Shown here: piece by piece, positions 11,180-19,646 of the stretch
Numbering within the stretch: position 1 is the stretch's first letter
Layout: the number at the start of each line of letters is the position of its first letter
Source: Haplosporangium gracile
Lineage: Eukaryota; Mortierellomycota; Mortierellomycetes; Mortierellales; Mortierellaceae
Assembly (NCBI GenBank): GCA_015499985.1
Contig: JAAAUF010000435.1
Location: forward strand, 1-19,646
Length of the DNA: 19,646 nt
Direction: 5' to 3'
Translations under genes and position numbers: made by a program
The notes under the pieces: generated by a model
The model's database searches: none
The model's input: only the letters and a program-made list of their open reading frames with translations
Told to the model about the DNA's origin: nothing

Positions 11180-11462
11180 GAGGATGCTGATTAATGTTGC
11201 ACACTGGGCGTTGCGTGGAGAAGAAGGGGAAAAAAAAGAAAATTGATGTGGCGCTCAACTTTCTTTGAGACTGTCAAATGATGATCGTCGAATATGTTCC
11301 TGGAGTCATCTAAGGTTGCTTTCATCCCCTCTCCGTATGTATCAAATATGTGCATGGTGTGATGCAAAGCACAGGTAAGGGAAAACAAACGCTTGATGCA
11401 ATGGCGTCCAGCTGGACATAGGCAAGGCAAGGCATGCGTGGTGTAGGAATGCGCGCAAATGA

Positions 11463-11509
11463 GTGTGTGTGTATGTATGTGTGTGTGTATGTGTGTGTGT
11501 GTATGCGTG
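11463..11509 (+). repeat. Imperfect GT/GTAT microsatellite
   Basis: About 47 bases of alternating purine-pyrimidine repeat, mainly GT with interspersed AT (GTAT units), lie in the MSH4/oxidase intergenic region. It is likely length-variable between strains. Confidence 0.9.
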
Positions 11510-11698
11510 ATACAGTATGGAGACCCTCTGCACCGCCACGCTATTCCCATGTGCACTACTCTCTCTCTCCCCCTCTCTCCCTGTCCAGCCCAGCACTCAC
11601 AGACTTGACTTTGTCCCCCGCGCCCATTTCCCCATCTCTTTGCGGAGGGCGTAACGAGACTAGTGCCCAGGCCTAAAATAAACCTTCTGGCCGATGTG

Positions 11699-11706
11699 CT
11701 ATTTAT
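11699..11706 (+). promoter_or_regulatory. Candidate TATA-like element for the copper radical oxidase gene
   Basis: TATTTATA lies about 310 nt upstream of the oxidase start codon and about 100 nt before the long CT-rich tract. It resembles a TATA box, but the distance to the ATG is large and the transcription start is unknown. Confidence 0.25.
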
Positions 11707-12015
11707 ACACATGGGTCTGGGAAATCATTTCACACATCGTTTTTCCATTATTTATTTGACACAGGGCACACAAATACCACACAAAAACACATAAAAGAAC
11801 AGAGCTCTCATCCATCTCTTCCTTTTTTTCTTTCTTGTCTTTACTCTTTTCATCACTCCCTCACTCGCCATCACTCGTTCCACTCCCTTGCATACTATAG
11901 ACCTTGCATCTTTTCTCGCTTTATACCCACAACACTCCCTCTCATTCACTCATATAACGCAGACGAGATTGAATCAACGACAACTAACGACAACCCCCTC
12001 ATAACAACGACAAAG

Positions 12016-14297
12016 ATGGTGTTCATTCGCAAGCTGGGGCTCATCCTCGCTGCTTCTCTCATCTCCCTCTCCTTCACCGCCGACGCAGCCGCATGCAAAT
12101 ACAACAACGGCCTCGCCTGCCCTGAAGATACTCCATGCTGCAGTGCTGTAAGAATCTCTCTTCCTTACACAACACTACGATCCAACTAGACTCGATCTTA
12201 GCCAGACATCACTGAACTCTTCACATCTTATCAGCCGACCACACCTGCACTTCCTGCCATGACACCACGTTCCCTCGGCAAAAACCCCCCTCTTCTACTA
12301 CTGCCAACAGCCTCCCGAACAGCCCTTGACTCTTCCTCCCCTACCTCCTTGACCTACCTTCTTTCTCTATTTGATTCCTGCATCACTGCGAATTGCATTC
12401 AGTTTCTTGATTCAATCTCTCCTTGTGGCTCTAAACAAAAGGCGGCCCTGAAGTGTACAGTGATTAACGTACCTTTTTTTTTATATAAATTCAATCAAAA
12501 TAGCATGGTCACTGCGGAAACTCGCGCTTAGCCTGTGGTAATGGTTGCGACGCCACTGCCAGTTTCAACGGAGTCTGCCAGCCCTTCACCTTCTCCACAG
12601 CTCCTCCTGCAGCAGCTGCGGGTGAAAAGGCCAAGCCCATCCCCACACAGCCCAAGGGTTCATTCAAGGTCGTCGGTCTCACCGGTGTCGCCGCCCAGCA
12701 CATTGCTCTGGTCACACCAAAAAAGATGCTCATTATTGACAAGGCAGAGAACAACCCTGCAAAGCTGCCCTCTGGAAAAGCCGCCCACGCTGTCGAATAC
12801 GATATCGAGACCAACGAATACCGAGTCTTGGATGTTGCCACCAACACCTTTTGCTCTGGAGGAGGATTTTTGCCCAACGGAACACTCATCAGTGGAGGAG
12901 GTGCTGAGGCCCGCGTAAGTCTCTTAGTTCGGTTGTCGACATAATTATGCTGATGATAACGGCGTTGATGCTAGTATCTAACAAACAACTGTTCATGCGG
13001 TTGCATTCTTTTTTTTATTTTATAGCAAACACACACCTTTGTTGCAACCAAGGGCTTCCAGTCACTGCGCATGTGGCAGCCTTGCGAGGACAACTCGTGC
13101 GAATGGATCGAGAACCCTGATGACCCCGCCTGGGAGATGACAGGAAACCGTTGGTATGTCTCGTTCACCACCTTGCCCTCAGGAGACCTCTTTATCCTCG
13201 GAGGAAGCAACGAATCTCTCGCCATTAACCGTTATGCCACCAACAACCCCACCTGGGAGCTTTACCCCAAGGCTGTCGACTTCCAGCCCGTTCACATACC
13301 CTTCATGGTCGATGCCATGCCCAACAACCTGTATCCCAACGTCTACACACTCCCTGACGGAAACCTCTACATCTTTGCCAACTACAAGTCGTGCATCTAC
13401 AGCGTTGAACGTCGGGAAGAGATCAAGCGCCTCCCCGACCTCCCTGGTGGGCCTCGTTCGTACCCTTTGACAGGATCGCATGTGCTTTTGCCTTTGGACC
13501 CTGCCAAGAACTACGCTCACGAAATTCTCGTCTGCGGAGGATCTGAGGCCATGACAACACACTCCAACGCACTCTCATCTTGCGGTCGTATTAACCTTCA
13601 TGCGGATGATCCTCAGTGGGAGATGGACGAGATGCCCACGCCTCGTCTCATGTCGGATGCCGTTATTTTGGCCGATGGGAAGGTTATGTTGTTGAACGGA
13701 GCCCAGATCGGATACGCTGGATTCTTGCGCGCCTCGAACCCTATTTACACTCCTGTTGTTTACGACCCCGATGCGCCCCTTGGCCAACGCTTCACGGAAT
13801 GGACTCCTAGCAACATTGCTCGTATGTACCATTCTGTTGCAACTCTGTTGCCCGACGGCACCGTCTTTGTTGCCGGATCGAACCAGAACTCGGAGGTTCG
13901 TTTCGAGAACGTGCCCTTTCCTACCGAGTACCGTGTCGAGTCCTTCACCCCTCCTTACTTGACCACGGACTTGGAGAGACCCGAGATTGTGAGCGAGATC
14001 CCCGAGAAAGTGACGTACGATCAGAAGCTAGATATTGTGATCGATGTCAAGGCCACGGACAAGTACGAGCCTGATGTGACCTTTATGGTTGGTCACCGCG
14101 GCTTTGTCACCCATAGCACTCACATGTCCCAGAGAGTGACCAAGCTGGTTTCGACCAAGACCTCTGAGGATGGCACCAAGATCACCTACTCTGTCGCCAT
14201 GCCTCCTAATGCCAACTTGATGCCTCCTGGTCCCCACTACATTCACATGTTGAACAACGGTGTCCCCTCCAAGGCCATCCATTTTCTCTTGGGTTAA
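12016..14297 (+). CDS. Secreted glyoxal-oxidase-type copper radical oxidase with N-terminal hevein-like module, 3 exons
   Basis: Exons 12016-12147, 12504-12914 and 13026-14297 (604 aa). Residues 1-26 are a signal peptide (hydrophobic core LGLILAASLISLSF, ending ADAAA). Residues 27-70 carry eight cysteines (27, 35, 41, 42, 48, 55, 59, 69) in the spacing of a hevein/CBM18 chitin-binding module; intron 1 splits it at CCSA/HGHCGN, which matches the family's SQYGYCG core. The rest is a glyoxal oxidase/galactose oxidase-like beta-propeller with the C-terminal DUF1929-type domain. All expected copper-radical residues are visible: Cys161 (FCSGG) and Tyr225 (RWY) for the thioether cofactor, Tyr449-His450 (MYHS) and His544 (VTHS). 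Such enzymes oxidise aldehydes or alcohols and release hydrogen peroxide outside the cell. The chitin module suggests anchoring to cell walls. The true substrate cannot be read from sequence; glyoxal oxidase (AA5_1) is favoured over galactose oxidase by overall motif layout. Confidence 0.92.
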
Positions 14298-14729
14298 TGA
14301 CACTACTCACGTAGCGTGATGGGAGATACGATTGATGAAGATAGAGAGCCAGTACTCCTCGACAAGGTCTCGCCCTGGCGGCAAGATATTTGATTCCGCT
14401 GTTACTTTCTTATTTAACTACCACTATTATTTCACGTACACCTTTCCCTTTTTACATCAGAAAAAAAACAATAACTATAGAAAAATAAAACCAAAAACTG
14501 AAAGAGCGCCCAGTGCGTGCTGTTCGTTCAAAAAAAGGCGGCCCGTTAAACTTGAAGGGGAATGGTTGTCTGGATTAGTGGCGCGTCTAGGAATACGAAT
14601 GGGGTGTGTGTGAAATTTCCAGGCCGTTCGCTCAACAGTCACTCTCAGCGTCCGCTGGTGCCAGCAGATCATCATCTTTTTTCTTTGTTCTCCCACCACT
14701 CACCGACAACCTCAACTCGACTCATCACC
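14298..14729 (+). promoter_or_regulatory. Intergenic region: oxidase 3' end and EMC7 promoter/leader
   Basis: This 432-bp gap between two tandem + strand genes contains an A-rich block (about 14460-14500) with AATAAA at 14484-14489, a plausible poly(A) signal about 190 nt past the oxidase stop. The last 60 bases or so before the EMC7 ATG are pyrimidine-rich then C/A-rich, like the other leaders here. The reading frames in it look like chance. Confidence 0.4.
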
Positions 14730-16509
14730 ATGAAGAGCATCTTCTCACGCCCCATCGCGGCACTCACCGTCGCCGTCGTCGCTCTCCTCAGGTAGAGAGA
14801 AGAAACGCATTCACTCAAGAAACACACATCAGCACTCAAATGCCGTCTCATCAGGGGTACAAAGGAGTCGTTCTCTCAGATGAAAGACTTGAAGGAAGGG
14901 CACTCTGCATCAGGACAAGCTCTTTGTTCAGGAAAAGCTCTTTATTCAGGAGGAACTTTACGGGAACGGCAGCGCATCGTGGCTTTCGCGCAGGATATAC
15001 AAGGAACTATCAACAGTTGTTAGCATGAATAGGACGATTGACACGCAGGCTTTATTCCTACTTCTTCCCCGCTCGACCTATTTCAGCTTGTCCTCTGTTT
15101 CTGCCGCCGACGTCTCTGGCTACCTCGTCGGATTTGGCGAGAATACTCACCCCAGAGGTATATATATGGCATTGCTTCCTTCAAGTGCCCGTGTTGCTTT
15201 CCCAACGGTGTTGAGAACGTGGATCCAGGGAGTACCAGAAGCGGACAATGATTGTTAAACATACCTTTGTTCCCACATCGTGATAGAACTTTCGCCTCAA
15301 ACTCGCGTTCTTCTCAGCGGAGGCCAGTACTCGTCCATGATTACCAAGGATGGCAAATTCACCTTGTAAGCTGAGCTAACTGACATATTTTTTACCTCGC
15401 AAAGGATGACAGAAACTTGGACAGGAATCAAAGCCAATGGCCTTAACGTACATTCTTTCCTTCATTCTGTAAATATTCTAGCACTAACATCCCTGAGGGA
15501 ACTTACCTTTTGGAAGTCCAGAGTCCTCAGTACAACTACCCTACTGTACGTTTTCTTTTTGCTGGACATATCTTGATGTGATGGACCAATGAATGCGCTT
15601 TTTATGTTTGTCTCAATTATCAAAGCACTAACGGCAGAATTTTCCCTTCCTTTATTCTTATCACATCGATACGCTATCATCGCACTGGGACAACGACAAT
15701 GACCATCCGGATTGTTTATGTTTTCGGTGAACTATTCCAAAAAAAACAGGTCAAGGTGACACTTACAGGAAAGGAGACCAAGGCCATTTTGGTCAGCTTG
15801 GGATTCGACTGGTCCAACAACGACAGCCCTCTCCAGCTCCCTCTTACCCTCGTCCCCCGCGCACCTACCGCCTTCTTTATTGTAAGTTTTATTAGTTTAG
15901 GCCAGTTGTTGTTCCTGTATATGATTGCAGGGTCGTAAATATGGACACAACTTGGACTGACAATCTTTCTCTGATACTCGTTCAATTATAGCCTCGTGAA
16001 GGATTCAAGATCTCGTCGTTGTTCGCCAACCCCATGATGTTGATGATGGGAGCCAGTGTCTTGATGGTAACATTTGTGAAGCCTTTTTTCATGATTCCTT
16101 GTGGATACTACAAGGAACATGAAGTGAGAGAGACAACGAAAGAACTAATCCATGTCGTCGCTATCTGGCTTTTCTTTTTCCTCCCTATGATAGCTCTTTG
16201 TCATGCCCAAACTTATGGCTAACATGGGTACGCCTCCTTTCTATTACCATCCTCCTTACTTTTCAACGTCGTCCATTGCGTTCGTGTTTCAAAGTTCCCG
16301 CTCAGTTTCCCTACTGACGTATTACCTTCTTCTCCCCTGACGTAATGATAGACGCCGAGTCAATGCAGGAGATGCAGGGAATGCAGGAAGATATGCAAAT
16401 GCCCAGCTTCGAGATGCCCGACATCTCGGCCACCCTCGCAAAGTTCTCAACTGGCGGTGCAAGCAGCAGCAGCAGTCCACAGATCGCATCTGGAAAGAAG
16501 AGGCAATAA
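14730..16509 (+). CDS. EMC7: ER membrane protein complex subunit 7, 8 exons
   Basis: Exons 14730-14791, 15087-15157, 15287-15365, 15482-15545, 15750-15881, 15992-16066, 16194-16227, 16352-16509 (224 aa; human EMC7 is about 240). EMC7 is a peripheral, single-pass subunit of the EMC, which inserts tail-anchored and multipass proteins into the ER membrane. Intron 1 splits the signal peptide (residues 1 to about 28, ending VSAA). The lumenal beta-sandwich follows: VSGYLVGFG, then VLLSGGQYSSMITKDGKFTF, IPEGTYLLEVQSPQYNYP and VKVTLTGKE. Next come the conserved FANPMMLMMG block and one membrane span (about 150-168, over a 34-nt microexon). The cytosolic tail is Met/Gln-rich, then Ser-rich. The protein ends KKRQ, which fits a C-terminal di-lysine KKxx ER-retrieval signal. 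The stop codon TAA overlaps an AATAAA hexamer (16505-16510), probably by chance. Confidence 0.92.
14918..14953 (+). repeat. 18-bp imperfect tandem duplication in EMC7 intron 1
   Basis: AGCTCTTTGTTCAGGAAA (14918-14935) is followed directly by AGCTCTTTATTCAGGAGG (14936-14953), three mismatches in 18. It lies within the 295-nt first intron of EMC7. No snoRNA boxes were recognised around it. Confidence 0.75.
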
Positions 16510-16818
16510 ACGTTTTGACTCTCCTTTTTCCTTTTCTGTAGGCGCTCAAGATCAGGATAGCAGTGATGATGATGATGGACGATATGATATCGATAGACAA
16601 ACACTTTTTTTTTTTCAAATACAATGCAAGAAAACAAAACCATTAGAGAAACAAGCAGTGATGAAAGGGCAAAAAAAAGGTGCTGGTTATTCCATTTTAT
16701 TTGAAGAGCGAAAATCATTGTGCGGTTTACTTTGTTTGTTCTGTACATATCCTCCTTGTGCTTGTTTTGGACGTTTCTGGTGTTGTTGAACATGTATGGG
16801 ATGTGTTATTTTTTTTTT
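16510..16818. terminator. Convergent 3' intergenic region between EMC7 and trehalase
   Basis: These 309 bp separate the stop codons of two convergent genes and must hold both 3' UTRs and terminators. TTTATT at 16696-16701 gives a minus-strand AATAAA about 118 nt past the trehalase stop. T-runs occur at about 16605-16616 and 16809-16820. No gene is supported; the short frames here are chance. Confidence 0.5.
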
Positions 16819-19597
16819 TTACGTCCGATGGGGGCGGCGGAGACGTGTGGTGACATCGAGTGGTTGGTCCACCAAACTCTGCTGTCCGACTGGGTGATGA
16901 TGCAGCTCGGCCGGAACATATTGCGGCTGATGCTGATCGACACTATGCTGGCTCTCGTTGTCCTTGCTGTTGTTGTTGTTATTGTCGATAATGCCAGCTT
17001 CACCCTCAACCTTCTTCTCGCCAGTGTTGACATTGTTACTAGTGGTGCTAGCGTCCTTCTTGGCGGCGTTGGCGAGCAAAGAAGCCTGACTCCGGCTCTT
17101 AAAGACCATGTTCGGCTCCATAACCGCGCCCAACGCACGACGTAAGCCCCGATCCATGTACCCAAGTCCAACTTGATAACTGGCATTCATCCACCCAAAC
17201 CCTTCACGAGGGATAAACTTGAAATCAACGCCAACGTTTCCGTACTCGACTTGGACTTTGTGGGTCATGTTGACCACGTCGAACTTTTCGGGGACTACGC
17301 CGTTAAAGTCCACAAATGACTTTGTAATCCTTTTTGATGTCAATTGTGGTAAAGAAATTAAGAGGGTTAGAGTTGCATGATATAAAACAGATGTGCTTCC
17401 CGTTCCCTTAGCGTAGACCCTAGTTTCAAACTAATCCCAAACAAATTATGATAAGAAGTCGAGAACTTACGTGTAGAGCCACCGGTAGCAGGTGCGCTTG
17501 GCTTCCTCCATGAAACCATACTTCTCGAAGCCGATCCAGGAGATGATTTGGTGAGGCGCCCATCCAAAGGGGAAGTCCCACTGCCGATTGGGTCTCGCGA
17601 GTGTGATGAAGCCGCGGGATGACTCTGTCCCCGACACAAGACCTCCTGTCACCTCGAACAACGGCAACGCCTTTGTCCTACGAATTTCACAACAAGTAAC
17701 AAACAAAAACATGCGTTAGTGTCACACACGACTAAAAGACTGACAATAAAACACAAAGAATGAAAGAATGAATGAAGGAGAAAAAACGTACATCATGCGC
17801 TCGGCTTTGTCACGGTCGGCACATCCGGCCCACATGGCATAGAAAGTAGTGACACTCTCATAGGTGCACATGGTCTCGAGCCGGGTATCATAGTCAAAAA
17901 ACATGCCTCGCTCCTCGTTCCAACAGTACCGGTTCAATTTCTCCTGACGGATCCGCGCTCGCTCAAACCACTGCTCAGACGTGTGTGTCATCATCTTCTC
18001 TACCGGGTCTTTTCCCTCCTCACCCTCTGCCTTTCTCTCCTGACCATCTGTCTCTTCCTTCTTGTCCTGGGCCAGCGTATCATAGCAGTCAAAGTAAGGC
18101 GTCTCGAACGAGTCTCCAAACATGATCTGGATGGTCTCGGCAATGTCGATCTCATACTTGTACAACAAAGCGTTCAGATCAATCGTCGCCAGATCTGCAC
18201 AGCAATTGTCCAAACGATACGTCGTGTCATGACCAGATTCGCGCACAGCACGGTCGTGTTTAAAGTATCTATCCAACTCGGGCTCAATCACCGTCCCCTC
18301 ATTGTACAACTTACTGTAGGCCTCGATCGTCAGACCCATAGCGTCTGCAAATGGCTTGATGACGTGATCGAAATGAGTCGCCTCGGTCTCGGGTGGCATA
18401 CCGACACCTTCGCTATAAAATCGCGACAGACCAGTGACAGGGTCGTATCTGGGCTGAGACATCCAGATCGTCAGGTACTCCTTGATGGCGGCGGCCAGGA
18501 CCACAGCCAGCCACTGCTTATTCTCGGTCTCCAGACTGAAGGGGAGTCGATCATAGACCTTGAGCATCATGTCTGTCAGGAAGGGTGGTTGAGTTCTGGT
18601 CAGATAGTAGCTTCGGTTGGCGTTGAGGATCTTGCCGTAATGCTGAATCTCGTACACAAAGTTATCTACCATCCCCTTGGCCAGCTCCAACCGGCCATCG
18701 GCCAACAGTCCAAGTGATTCAAAGTACGAATCCCACCCATACATCTCGTTAAACCGACCACCGGGCACAACAAAAGGCACACCCTTCAGAGTCTCTGATC
18801 CATCCTCCTCCACATGCTTGGTCATAGCCAGCGCCAGAATCCCGGGCTTCTCGTTAATTGACTGGACATACTTGGGCGTGATCTCCTTGGGCAGCTGCTC
18901 GACCTCCAGTCGCAAGTTGGGTTTGGTGACACTCACCCCCTTGTAGTACTCCAGAACCTCATCCTCTCCATAGGGGATATATATCCTCGGCGCCGTGTTC
19001 TTGGACCGGTTCTTGGGATCATTCGAGATCGTCTCCAACCCCTCGGCATCAATACGTCTCGTCAGTCCATCCCAGAAATGATGACGGATCATACGTGATA
19101 GTCGATCGACAGGGTTCTCGTTCAAGCGGGCTTCATCCAGAACAACATATTTACGGCCATAGTCCTGGGCGAGGGAGAGCTCCTGAAGAAGGTTGCTGAG
19201 CATGTATGTGCCGCGGACGTCATATTTGTTGAATCCTGCAGAGTCTGCGGTGCCGAGTGTGATGACCTTGGGTCCAATATCGTTGACTGTGATCTGGAAG
19301 TCGCCGTCGGTGTCCTCTTGCTCCAGGATCAATCTCTGCGTCTCCTCCACATCGATCAAAAACCTGCGTGGTTTGATTGCCTTGTCATCTATATCCAGTT
19401 TTTGCACATTCGAGAGTTCACTTATCCGAGTTTGAGTAAACGAAATTGGTGGCAAATACGCTCATGGAAGATAAAAAAAAGAGGTAAGAATGCTTACCGT
19501 GAGAACCTCGCCTCTGGCGTCTATACTTTGTGGTGCCACCACCGGACTCTGCCTGTGTAGCGATATCGTTTGCACCCTGACCAGGTGTCTTTAACGA
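16819..19597 (-). CDS. NTH1: Neutral (cytosolic) trehalase, GH37, 5' end beyond window
   Basis: Visible exons in coding order: 19597-19498 (partial gene), 19388-17792, 17677-17471, 17329-16819, giving 804 residues; the start lies past the right edge. The enzyme splits trehalose into two glucoses in the cytosol. The first visible exon holds RRQRRGS, the PKA-site context used in yeast Nth1 for phosphorylation and 14-3-3 binding. Next comes the Ca-binding loop DTDGDFQITVND (19279-19314). The GH37 signatures are present: PGGRFNEMYGWDSYF (18721-18765) and QWDFPFGWAP (about 17551-17583). Catalytic-type residues appear in ESGHDTTYR and VPEKFD. Odd points are a charged insert in the catalytic domain (about 17980-18069) and an extra C-terminal tail rich in Asn, Gln and His after the conserved end. 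The acceptor at 19598 (AAATAG) is inferred because an in-frame stop lies just upstream, so that border is less certain. Confidence 0.95.
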
Positions 19598-19646
19598 CTA
19601 TTTCATGTATGTTGTTATCAAGCGCGATGACGATATGATGTTAATG
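19598..19646 (-). other. Probable trehalase intron, cut by the window edge
   Basis: Upstream of the first visible trehalase exon the coding frame meets a TAG whose AG also serves as a plausible splice acceptor. The 49 bases to the window edge are therefore read as the 3' part of an intron, with the start codon and the first part of the regulatory domain outside the window. Confidence 0.6.

Larger units (their letters stand above)
11136..12015. promoter_or_regulatory. 880-bp divergent intergenic region between MSH4 and the copper radical oxidase gene
   Basis: No coding gene is supported. The region holds, left to right, the MSH4 leader with a 12-bp palindrome, a GT microsatellite (about 11463-11509), a CT-repeat tract (about 11556-11582), a TATA-like TATTTATA (about 11699-11706) and a long pyrimidine-rich tract (about 11810-11945). 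The last 60 bases before the oxidase ATG repeat ACAACGAC-like units, giving an A/C-rich, probably unstructured 5' leader ending CAAAGATGG. It probably holds separate promoters for both genes. Confidence 0.5.

Noticed and set aside
11191..11712. 173-codon minus-strand open frame in the MSH4/oxidase intergenic region
   Set aside because: Its body is the GT/CA microsatellite translated as Thr-His repeats; no conserved domain or plausible splice context.
12148..12503. Possible extra gene or exon (90-codon frame at 12259-12531) before the oxidase core
   Set aside because: Joining 12147 directly to 12504 completes a hevein-like Cys pattern with correct spacing; the frame inside has no recognisable similarity and runs through a T-run.
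14606..15028. 140-codon + strand open frame over the EMC7 start and intron 1
   Set aside because: It is out of frame with the EMC7 signal peptide and covers 5' leader and intron sequence; it includes a simple tandem duplication and no known domain.
14792..15086. Intronic snoRNA in the unusually long first intron of EMC7
   Set aside because: I looked for box C (RUGAUGA) and box D (CUGA) pairs or an H/ACA tail and saw no convincing set.
17983..18717. 244-codon + strand open frame opposite the trehalase gene
   Set aside because: It lies fully antisense to the conserved GH37 catalytic domain; codon structure there explains its openness.
19389..19463. Trehalase starting at or near 19455 in the long open frame
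   Set aside because: There is no ATG there (only TTG) and a stop lies just upstream. Treating 19389-19497 as an intron instead joins the RRGS exon to the calcium-loop exon in the order known from neutral trehalases.
1..19646. A biosynthetic or defence gene cluster spanning the window
   Set aside because: The six genes have unrelated, mostly housekeeping functions on both strands, with no shared pathway or mobile-element borders.

Overview
The window is a gene-dense piece of a fungal nuclear genome. It carries six protein genes, every one interrupted by introns of about 80-360 nt with GT..AG borders, and no bacterial-type features. A fungal neutral trehalase with an N-terminal PKA/calcium control region, a secreted copper radical oxidase, a Scy1/Cex1-type pseudokinase and dense short introns together suggest an early-diverging filamentous fungus. 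Mortierellomycota/Mucoromycota is my best guess, but it is an inference from gene structure and protein style; no phylogenetic marker was tested.

Layout: (1) 554-3264, + strand, three-exon arrestin-like trafficking adaptor. (2) 3389-7215, - strand, twelve-exon SCYL1/Cex1-like pseudokinase with HEAT-type repeats, convergent with gene 1 (124 bp between stop codons). (3) 7489-11135, - strand, ten-exon MSH4, the meiosis-specific MutS homologue, in tandem with gene 2. (4) 11136-12015, an 880-bp divergent intergenic region with a GT microsatellite and pyrimidine-rich tracts. (5) 12016-14297, + strand, three-exon secreted glyoxal-oxidase-type copper radical oxidase with a hevein-like eight-cysteine module. 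(6) 14730-16509, + strand, eight-exon EMC7, a subunit of the ER membrane protein complex. (7) 16819 to about 19597 and on past the right edge, - strand, neutral trehalase (GH37), 5' end missing.

The genes are not an obvious pathway or cluster. They cover unrelated housekeeping or specialised roles: endocytic adaptor, Golgi-ER/tRNA trafficking factor, meiotic recombination, cell-wall or extracellular oxidation, membrane-protein insertion and trehalose mobilisation. Exon models were built by hand. Each junction was checked for reading-frame phase, GT/AG borders and continuity of recognised family motifs. I see no transposon, CRISPR array, tRNA or rRNA, and nothing that convincingly forms an undescribed system. 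The points most worth a second look are an in-frame, stop-free intron in MSH4, the hevein-module/copper-oxidase fusion, lineage-looking insertions in the trehalase, and pyrimidine-rich leaders shared by four of the genes.
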